From positions 558,001 to 622,000 of the forward strand of contig JARKIF010000029.1 of the NCBI GenBank assembly GCA_029378245.1: a stretch of 64,000 nt of DNA, in the 5' to 3' direction. Made by a program: the position numbers and the translations under genes. The notes below the pieces were generated by a model. The model had not been told where the DNA came from. It made no database searches and was given only the letters and a program-made list of their open reading frames with translations. This DNA comes from Roridomyces roridus. Its lineage: Eukaryota > Basidiomycota > Agaricomycetes > Agaricales > Mycenaceae. Below are positions 56,862 through 64,000 of the stretch, piece after piece. Every line of letters starts with the position of its first letter. Within the stretch, counting starts at the first letter, position 1.

Positions 56862-57265
56862 AACCCGATATACATTGGCGCCGCACAGCGTTAAAGTCAT
56901 GGGAACCCTGTCTCGATCGGATTGAAGAAGAAGCCGAGGAAGACATTATTTAAAGACGTGGGATAAGTTTCATATTTATGCACGACAGCGTGGATGAGGG
57001 ATGAAGTTTTCGATCAGTGAACTGTCAGATCATGACAGGCTTCTATGAAGAACACGGTGTAGACATGACAATAGGAAACGACAAAGATGCAGAACAATAG
57101 TGCATGTCGGAAGCCAGGACAATTAGTGTAGCATCGTAGATCTATTCCTCATAGTATAAAAGCAGTAGCTAGTCGTCGTATTCTGTACCCTCTCCTAGAC
57201 TTTTATTCAGTTCATTTTACGAGCTTTAGTAGCGCACTACCCAATCCACAGCATCTTACCGCTGT
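56862..57265 (+). repeat. Long direct repeat, copy 1
   Basis: About 405 bp, nearly identical to 63622-64000. It opens AACCCGATATACATTGGCGC, in which TTGGCGCC resembles a primer-binding site, contains a purine-rich stretch (GAAGAAGAAGCCGAGGAAGA) and then a promoter-like TATAAAAGCAG at about 57158. These are LTR-retrotransposon-like features. No gag or pol frame lies between the two copies, so a non-autonomous or fragmentary retroelement is the best guess. Confidence 0.65.
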
Positions 57266-57627
57266 TGGACGCGTGAAACAAGTCTTGTCGTGACATCTAC
57301 TGTACTATTACGACCATTTATTCACTGGGTGTCACGCGTCACCGCAAAAGTTCACTGGATAAGAAGTTCACCGAGCAGTCATCAGATCAAATTGCCATAT
57401 ATGGTTTGATTACATCAGTCGGATCACGCATGCCGTCAATGATTGACGGGAAATCACAGTTTTCCGAGCTGCCGAGCCCCAAATTTCGGTCGTCACCCGT
57501 CACCTGAACAAATGGTCATAATAGTACAGTATGTGCCAACCCAATGTTATATGAGGCCTGGTATGGCCAAATCAGTCCGCACCAAACGTCGAACAAATAT
57601 AAGTATTTGGGCACCCCGTCATCAACA

Positions 57628-57680
57628 CGTGATGTTGATGGCGGGCCAGATCTGAATCTCTGCTACCTCTTGCTGGCAGG
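57628..57680. repeat. Right arm of the 1 kb inverted-repeat pair
   Basis: Reverse complement of 56648-56702, reading CACGTGATGTTGATGG...CTACCTCTTGCTGGCAG on the plus strand. Confidence 0.6.
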
Positions 57681-57897
57681 ACTTTCCAGGGTCAAAGGGG
57701 AACATATATGGTGAATTGGAGGCCAACCCGGGCCAGACAACCTCAAAAACAGCAGTTGAAAAATTTTCGGACCTCGAAAAGGGGAAACACCGTGGGAAAA
57801 ATGAGATCAGGGTCTCAATCACATTCTTTTGGTCGGTTTCCTTCCAAAAATAAATACGAGAAAATGAACAAAATTTTCCTTGATGGTGAATGAATGA

Positions 57898-58239
57898 TTA
57901 CACGACAGCAATGGTAAATAGCAGGACAAATAGAGCAGCAGGGATATTCACTGAAGCTCGGATAACAAACAAGCCACGAACCGCATGCCAAAACCACCCG
58001 TTCTCCGGATTACGGAACCAGCCCGGTGCGATGGGGTTCGTCTCTGTGAAGCCAGGGAGCGATCCGGGGATTAGAGGAGTCGATGTTGAGCCTGACGGGG
58101 TGGAAATGTGGTGTTGCCTGCTGGGACCGGCGTGGTAGGTAGGATGTTCTGGAATTTTCATTTGTTTGATAAGATCACTTGGCCGTTGAAGGCACCTACG
58201 GGGAGACTTGGGGGTACGGGCCGTTGCAGAGCACAGCAT
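57898..58239 (-). CDS. Possible small protein with C-terminal hydrophobic tail
   Basis: The minus-strand frame ends GWFRNPENGWFWHAVRGLFV then SVNIPAALFVLLFTIAVV and a stop at 57898. The tail is long and hydrophobic enough for a membrane anchor, preceded by a Pro/Ser-rich part. No homologous family recognised, the start is uncertain, and no splice partners are evident. It could be chance. Confidence 0.25.
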   Translation of the reverse strand: MLCSATARTPKSPRRCLQRPSDLIKQMKIPEHPTYHAGPSRQHHISTPSGSTSTPLIPGSLPGFTETNPIAPGWFRNPENGWFWHAVRGLFVIRASVNIPAALFVLLFTIAVV

Positions 58240-60420
58240 AGACGAGAACTTCCTTGTGTGAAAATGTACACAGTGTATTGGGAGAAATCAACAAGAAACC
58301 AAGTTGAAATCAAGGCAAATGTGATTGTGTGGCTGTGTAGAGAACCCGGTTTCCAGTGATGTGATGATTGTGACACCTTTGATCAACCTTTGATCCCCTG
58401 CTCTGTTCAAATATCCAACTGGCAGAGGATTGAAAATGCCCCATGGTGCCCTGGACAGGTCAAGGAAGAGTGTTTGTGTGCATTTTTGCAGTCAGTTTGC
58501 CTTAGACTGCCAAGCCCTGGTCCTCAGTCATTAGCTAATAGCAGAAGAATAAGTAGACCACAAGTAGGCCATCTGACTTCCTTTGAACCTTCTGTGGCAA
58601 CAGGACCCAGAGCTCACTACATCTTGGTGTGACTGTGGTGAAAAAGGCAAGTACTCAACAGGCCCAGCAGCCCTGTGGAGTCACTTGGGGATCTATACCT
58701 GAGTATTACCCCTGTGCTCCAGCATCCAGGGTTTTGAGGAGAATGTGGGCTCTGCACTACATTTCAGACAGAGATTGATCTTCAATCTGCTCCAGTATCT
58801 AACACGAAGGATGGAATCTCAGTGAGGAGACGGGGAATCAGTGTTGATGCATATGAACATCCATCACAGAATTTATGTTCTTTTGGCTGCAAATATTTCT
58901 TGTAATTTCTGAGGAGGGTGTTCTAGGCAATAGTGTAGTACACCTCCTCCTTCAGCCTAACTACATCACAGAGATCCAGGGTCTCTGGTTAACTTGAAAT
59001 GAGCTGATTGAAAACAGCAAGTAAATCACAGATATCATATGTAATATCTGAAATGAGACCTCACCTTGGGGGAACAAAACTCGAGTCCAGTTACTAGGAG
59101 TGTGGTTGCAAAATCTCAGGTCATGTCAGCCGAAATTAAATGCTCTGGAGAGAAAGGAAAAACTCGCTGATGGCAGCTGTCAAAATCACTGATTGTAGCC
59201 GCGAAAAGGAAACAGCACAGCCACCCTCATCAAAAGTCTGAATCTGTATAAAAATTTGTCGGGATTCTGGCCCAACTGAATTTTAAAAGAACGAGAACTT
59301 AGCAAGTAAGTGAAAGGCTGTCGTTCTCACGACAGACACTAACGGGCGAACCAAACGTGCAGCGACGCACACGTTGACAGGACCACGGTGTATTCCTATG
59401 GCGAGACGAACCAGGCTACGAGCAACTGTAGGAATACAAGGGGGAGGTGTCGGGGTGTGTGCGTAACTAAAGTAAAGTAGATGCTGTCGATATATACGTA
59501 GGTGGGCTGTGTACGGTAACGGAAGGCTGTACTGTGTGAGATAGACAGATCCATGATGCCGGGACTGACAGGTGACAGATCAGTGATGTGGCTGTAAGGA
59601 TGCCATCCTTACAGTAAGTTCTCGTAATTGGATACCTCTAGGTAGATTGGAGGATTGGGAAGGTTGTGGGATCAGGCCGTTAGCTAGAAATTATTTAGAT
59701 CGAAAGGTGCATGGACAATTGTAAGAACATCTGTTTCGATTCTCAATCTGAGCTGACTGGTGAATCTTCCGATGCGTCCAATAACTATTCAAATTTGCCT
59801 CCGCCACCGATTGCGTGGAAAACATCGGGTCAATGTGCGCTGTGGAGTACCAGCTGTTAACATTCACAAGTCAAGCCGCGGGACGTACAATGCTGAAGTC
59901 TCCCATCACCCAGCACGATTGGCAAAATAGCAGGGGGACCCAGCCAAGTCCAGGCATAAGCCACCTTCCATAGAATTGGAGGCAGAGTGTCGATGCGCAC
60001 CCAATGCGTCGTATCGTAGGGCTAAGAGAATCTGATCAGCACACAGCTGGTTGTCCGAAGGGGGTGGAATGCTGACATCCGTGTTGCAAAGACGCGCCAC
60101 TTGGATGGTACGTCGGTGCAAATCCACGGCAACAACAAGACAGCGACGGAGTGGTGGCCTCGATTGGTTCGGACGCACATAATGTTTCCCTGGTGGGTGG
60201 GTAGACAGAGTTTGGCAGTCTGTTGGGATCACATGAGATGATCATGCCAGGACGATATTGAGACACATTGTCGAAGGGCGGGAACCACATGAGTTTATCT
60301 AGATGTCAGAAGGCGTAGTGTGTCTTGATTTTTTGAATTTCACACGCAGAGAGTCTTTGTAAATCCGTGGAGTACAATGGAACAAGCTGATGGATAGATC
60401 TAGAAAAAGGGGTGAGTTGA
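58240..60420. other. Gene-poor stretch with one inverted-repeat pair and a hairpin
   Basis: No gene recognised in 2.2 kb. At 59291-59311 the word ACGAGAACTTAGCAAGTAAG is mirrored by CTTACAGTAAGTTCTCGT at 59609-59626, enclosing about 335 bp. Just inside the right arm, 59592-59614 is a perfect 11+1+11 palindrome, CTGTAAGGATG-C-CATCCTTACAG. Confidence 0.5.
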
Positions 60421-60430
60421 TATAAAGGTC

Positions 60431-61070
60431 GGATAATTCTATTTGGCAACCCCCGTGCCAGCTGTACAGGGGTTGCTATATAACATTCTTCTATTTGGCA
60501 ACCCTACAGATAAGATAAACGACCTGATGGAATTGATTGGTGTCACGGGCAAGGTGGATTGCCTGCTCAGCCCAACTGCGGCAAGTCCGTACCGTGCTGA
60601 ATTCCAGGCACATCTGGCTGTGGTGTCGGACCCCTTCTGAGTACAACATCAAAGATTCACATGAAGCACTCATGGAATTCCGTGGTCCCGCTGCATGCCG
60701 GGACTGGTGCATGCCGCCGGCAGCCTGCCGAATGCCCTGCGACTCGGCATCATCGTGATTGACATTGAAAAAAAAAAAAAAAAAATTGATGCCTTGGCCT
60801 ATTGTGGTGTAATAACCAATTTACATGCCCGCAATCAATTTTCTTCTCAATACGTGTGCCCCTCGGACGCAGGCTTCATTGACATGGCGGCAACACCAAA
60901 GGTTGCACCGCGTCAGAGCCGCCACGGCAAGCCTCGGCAATCCACCAGTTCCCATCAGGAATTGTTGCAACAGAAATCTTATCTTCTCTCAATATTTACG
61001 TAAATCGGGCTCGGCAGAGACTGGCAACCCCTCCGTGCCAAAGAACCGGGGTTGCCAAATAGAATTATCC
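60431..61070. mobile_element. 640 bp TIR element with 9 bp target duplication (M1)
   Basis: Inverted termini GGATAATTCTATTTGGCAAC / reverse complement at 61070. The flank ATAAAGGTC (60422-60430) is duplicated at the right, but the right copy is split by element M2: ATAAAG at 61071-61076 and, beyond M2, ATAAAGGTC at 61592-61600. TTCTATTTGGCAACCC is repeated directly near the left end (60437 and 60488). A 9 bp duplication is typical of Mutator-like elements. It contains an A18 run at 60768-60785. Non-coding. Confidence 0.75.
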
Positions 61071-61076
61071 ATAAAG

Positions 61077-61591
61077 GCAAGAGCTGGCAGATCAAGTGAT
61101 CCGCGACACTGATTTATGTACCCCCCCTCCTTCTAAATCGAGGTTTACCTCCGTGAAGTCCGTTACCGCCGTTACGTCCGTTTCTTCTCACAGCCATCGT
61201 CCGTCTCTACCACTTGCTCACTCCAGCTCCCACTCCGCCTCTGCTCCCCAGTACCCACCCCGCACGTCTGCTATCGACCTTACACCACCACCACTGACGT
61301 TTGACGCGTCCCGACACGTCTCGTGGATTCACACGCGCATTCGGCTGAAGATGTAGTTCCTGTACATTATAACGCGGGCTTCGTTTCCACCACCCCATAT
61401 ATACCGCATCTTGAACCTTCCGATAATGTGCAATTCAATCCGGAAACTGTACAGCTTAAAGTTAAGTACTGGATTGTGTCGAAACTAGCAGATGATAAAG
61501 ATCGTGGCTTGATTATGACATTGCATCACATCAGATTTCAAACGGGGTTATCAACACTGTGTCGCGGATCACTTGATCTGCCAGCTCTTGC
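61077..61591. mobile_element. 515 bp TIR element with 6 bp target duplication (M2), inserted in the target duplication of M1
   Basis: Inverted termini begin GCAAGAGCTGGCAGATCAAG and continue TGATCCGCGACAC. ATAAAG flanks both sides (61071-61076 and 61592-61597). Its ends resemble the arms at 21496 and 22680. The interior is non-coding. Because its target lies inside the right duplication of M1, M2 is younger than M1. Confidence 0.8.
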
Positions 61592-62298
61592 ATAAAGGTC
61601 GGCATGGGCAACGAGAATACAAGATGTGCGTCATCAGGAGATGCGATCGGAGTTTGAACATGTCATATCCGTTACTTGGTAGGGGAATCGGGGAAATGCG
61701 GCCATGCAGCCATGCAAAGAGCGTGGTGCGAAGGAGAGCCAGAAGTCATCATCGTACGGAGGGCGCTGTATTGGGGTTGGACGACCCCCGAAAGAACTGA
61801 GCCGTCAACTTTCATGCATATGCGATAACGTGAGCGAGAAGGAGCGTGTGCGCGCTGAGTTTGAAGAAACTTGGATTATCATCTCGCGCGACGCCCAGCG
61901 CTACTCTCCCTGTCTATGGCACTTGACAATGCGATTCAAGCGCTGTCATTTATTCGGATAGACTTATCCTTGGTTCAATCACAGGATGCGAGCGAAGCCC
62001 GAGAAATGCGACCTCGACAGGAATCCGAACGAGCGGAGTCAGGCAGGTCGTCAATGTCCTGCTGTGTCTGGAACTGACTGGTAGGGCGTATAGGACGTAA
62101 GTATCGGTGGGGGCAGCTGGTGGTTATTACTGTGCGCCTCCGCTTGTGAGACACAGATCCTTTGCATTGCGAGATGACCGGCATCCTTCAGACTTGCAAC
62201 AACATCCGCATCAATCTGGATATATAGTACTTGTCGGTGACCCCAAGTATCTTCGAGTCGCCGTGTACGTTGGGCAGCGTCGGCCTGATGAAAAATGT
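61592..62298. other. Stretch between M2 and the RBR gene
   Basis: No convincing gene. Short minus-strand frames near 62051-62298 show no motif. Confidence 0.3.
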
Positions 62299-63110
62299 TC
62301 AGCAAATTTGCAAGGGAACAAACCGACACCCACCCCAGTGCCCCTTCGAACGACAGCAGAGACATACTGATGCCCAACAATAGAGGCAGATTGCTTCACA
62401 TTCAGGATTCTTTTGGTCCATATCAACTGGAACTAAGATTTCCTGGCTGCAAGCACAGCGGAAAGTTGCCACATGAGGAAGCGACTTGTACACTTCTTGT
62501 TGAATTTTGAGCCATTTTGCGTGGGTGGTGGGACATTCGGCGAGTTCCAAGCTGTCCGGGAAGAGCCCCCAATATTTGATGAATGCGCGCATTGGGTTCA
62601 GGGTAACGGGGATGATGGTGAGTTCGGTGTCTTGATAGGCGTCGCACGGCGGGCTGCTCGAACATTTCCCGCTCCGGTACAGCTCTAAACACTTTGAAAA
62701 GCCATTGAAGCGCGAATTCATAGACGAACTCACCCATGCATCGGTAACAGAATCTGGATTCACATGTCGGGCATGTCATGTCGTTCGAGTTCGTGGTGCG
62801 CTTGACAAGAAACTGAAAATGTTTGATCAGGCCAGAGATCGAACATCAATGTGACTGTGTTACGGAGCATGCTGGGCAGTCAAACCACTTTTTTGGTACC
62901 GTCAGCGGTGATCGCTCTCGCGACGATGGTATAGCCAGATATTCTTCACAAGTGAAGCCTGGATTTTGAACGAAGGAACCCAGTGAGAAGGAAAAGCAAA
63001 GCATGATTTGCGCTGACCTCGGTGTGCCACGCCATAATACCAATGTTCGCAAATGTGGCCGTCCCAAGAGGGACATCGTGACGGGCGCTCCGAGTCCCAT
63101 GGAAATCGGT
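62299..63110 (-). pseudogene. Degenerate RBR-type (IBR-RING2) ubiquitin ligase
   Basis: Exons spliced in frame: ending at 63018, then 62958-62864, then 62812-62734, with introns GTCAGC..ATCCAG, GTAACA..TTTCAG and a GTGAGT donor next. The product reads CPSWDGHICEHWYYGVAHRG, FTCEEYLAIPSSRERSPLTV, PKKWFDCPACSFLVKRTTNS, NDMTCPTCESRFCYRCMG. H..GFTCEEY is the signature end of an IBR domain, and CPxC...MTCPTC...FCYRCMG is a RING2. In active RBR ligases the segment before MTC reads GCNH, whose Cys carries the ubiquitin thioester; here it is NSND, so catalytic Cys is Ser and His is Asp. Two IBR zinc ligands also appear as Trp (CPSW, CEHW). Further downstream CSQEILVPVDMDQKNPECEA...CLYCWASVCLCC again resembles an IBR. 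Probably a decaying gene, or a pseudo-ligase. Confidence 0.6.
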
Positions 63111-63621
63111 GATTACACGAGAGGGTCGGGCAAATGAAGTCTCTGAGACCCGGCCGCCTGTATTATCGGAGACTGGCTAACCGGCCGGCCTAGCTGTCCA
63201 GCCACTTGCCTCAAACAAGGCTTTGGAGCAGGAATATTACCCGGCTGTTGTGGCATAGTGGAAAGGTGGTCGATGTGCTGTCTGAGGCCGAATTTCGTCC
63301 CGATCCATGACGTTGGCAGGTTGCTGTGCCTGTCACAGCCGGGGCGGGCATCCGAAACACGTGTTTTCTTATTTTGGCTCATCGCTTGCACTGCACCACC
63401 TTGTTCTCGACGACGACCGCACCAATTGGCGACTTCTTGTACTCATTATACTCGGCAGACCTCGGGCTATCCCCTGAACATCCGCTGTCTTTATCTCTCT
63501 CCTCCATCCTGCTCAGTTCCACAGGTGGCTGGCTCAGCCGTCTTTCCCATTTTTAGACTCGCCTTGGCAAAATATTTCCCATGTCACCGACTCTTGACGG
63601 AATCGGGTGGTTTTGGCAAAT
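63111..63621. other. 5' side of the RBR gene, nothing else recognised
   Basis: Upstream RBR exons (RING1) should lie here on the minus strand but could not be identified. No other gene or repeat is seen before the long direct repeat. Confidence 0.3.
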
Positions 63622-64000
63622 AAACCCGATATACATTGGCGCCCCGTCTCGATCGGATTGAGGAAGAAGCCGAAGAAGACATTATTTAAAGACGTGGGAC
63701 AGTTTCATATTTATGAACGACAGCGTGGATGAGGGAAGGAGTTTTCCATCAGTGAACTGTCAGATCATGACAGGCTTCTATGAAGAACACGGTGTAGACA
63801 TGACAATAGGAGACGACAAAGGTGCAGGACAATAGTGCATGTCGGAAGCCAGGACAATTAGTGTAGCATCGTAGATCTATCCCTCATAGTATAAAAGCAG
63901 TAGCTAGTCGTCGTATTCTGTACCCTCTCCTAGACTTTTATTCAGTTCATTTTACGAGCTTTAGTAGCGCACTACCCAATCCGCAGCATCTTACCGCTGT
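63622..64000 (+). repeat. Long direct repeat, copy 2 (runs off the window)
   Basis: Matches 56862-57265 in the same orientation. Relative to copy 1 it lacks about 26 nt after GGCGCC and has a few substitutions. It includes the same purine tract and TATAAAAGCAG. It continues past the window edge, so its right end is unknown. Confidence 0.7.

Noticed and set aside
56862..64000. Complete LTR retrotransposon between the two direct repeats
   Set aside because: The interval holds unrelated MITEs, a degenerate RBR gene and no gag, protease, reverse transcriptase or integrase.
1..64000. tRNA or rRNA genes
   Set aside because: No cloverleaf with a convincing GGTTCGA-type T arm paired to an A box was noticed on either strand; a tRNA scan would be decisive.

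Overview
The window is nuclear DNA of a filamentous basidiomycete, most likely a mushroom-forming Agaricomycete. Genes are cut by many 50-70 nt introns with GT..AG ends. The protein families are typical of that group: Zn2Cys6 transcription factors, leucine-rich F-box proteins, a NACHT-ankyrin STAND protein, DUF7330-type membrane proteins, an integrase-core protein, and a family of Cys-rich/Ser-rich single-pass membrane proteins. No rRNA, tRNA or CRISPR signal was seen. The species is not determinable by eye; a mycenoid fungus is only a guess.

Layout. 0-3 kb: a small secreted Cys-containing protein and the first of four membrane-protein paralogs (P1). 3.2-10.3 kb: a Zn2Cys6 transcription factor broken by a 4 kb terminal-inverted-repeat (TIR) element that itself carries two other elements, followed by a convergent intact Zn2Cys6 gene (10.3-11.5 kb). 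12.4-16.3 kb: tandem paralogs P2 and P3. 16.7-21.4 kb: a DUF7330-type gene interrupted by two transposable elements. 21.5-22.7 kb: a composite element. 23.1-24.6 kb: an F-box gene. 25.6-30.9 kb: a large NACHT-ankyrin gene, the best-preserved large gene here. 31-34 kb: repeats and gene remnants. 35.2-36.7 kb: a second F-box gene. 37.0-38.8 kb: an internal fragment of 2,3-bisphosphoglycerate-independent phosphoglycerate mutase with a nested MITE in one intron. 39.7-41.2 kb: paralog P4. 41.7-47.8 kb: mostly repeats and featureless DNA. 48.6-52.8 kb: a very intron-rich gene ending in a J-domain-like HPD motif. 53.4-55.1 kb: an integrase-core (DDE) gene. 55.2-64 kb: repeats, MITEs, a gene fragment and a degenerate RBR ubiquitin-ligase gene.

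The genes do not form an obvious pathway. The dominant theme is an accessory, transposon-rich region in which short DNA elements repeatedly invade genes, introns and each other. Many target-site duplications and even empty sites are still readable, so the order of events can be reconstructed. The most interesting protein-level signal is the four-member membrane family (P1-P4). It combines a CxC/ACxxC ectodomain, a Ser/Thr stalk, one membrane span, a cytoplasmic coiled coil and a C-terminal PPxY motif, and looks like a surface-receptor or adaptor family.

Exon boundaries are read by eye from splice signals and frame continuity. Where a start or an end could not be fixed the entry says so.
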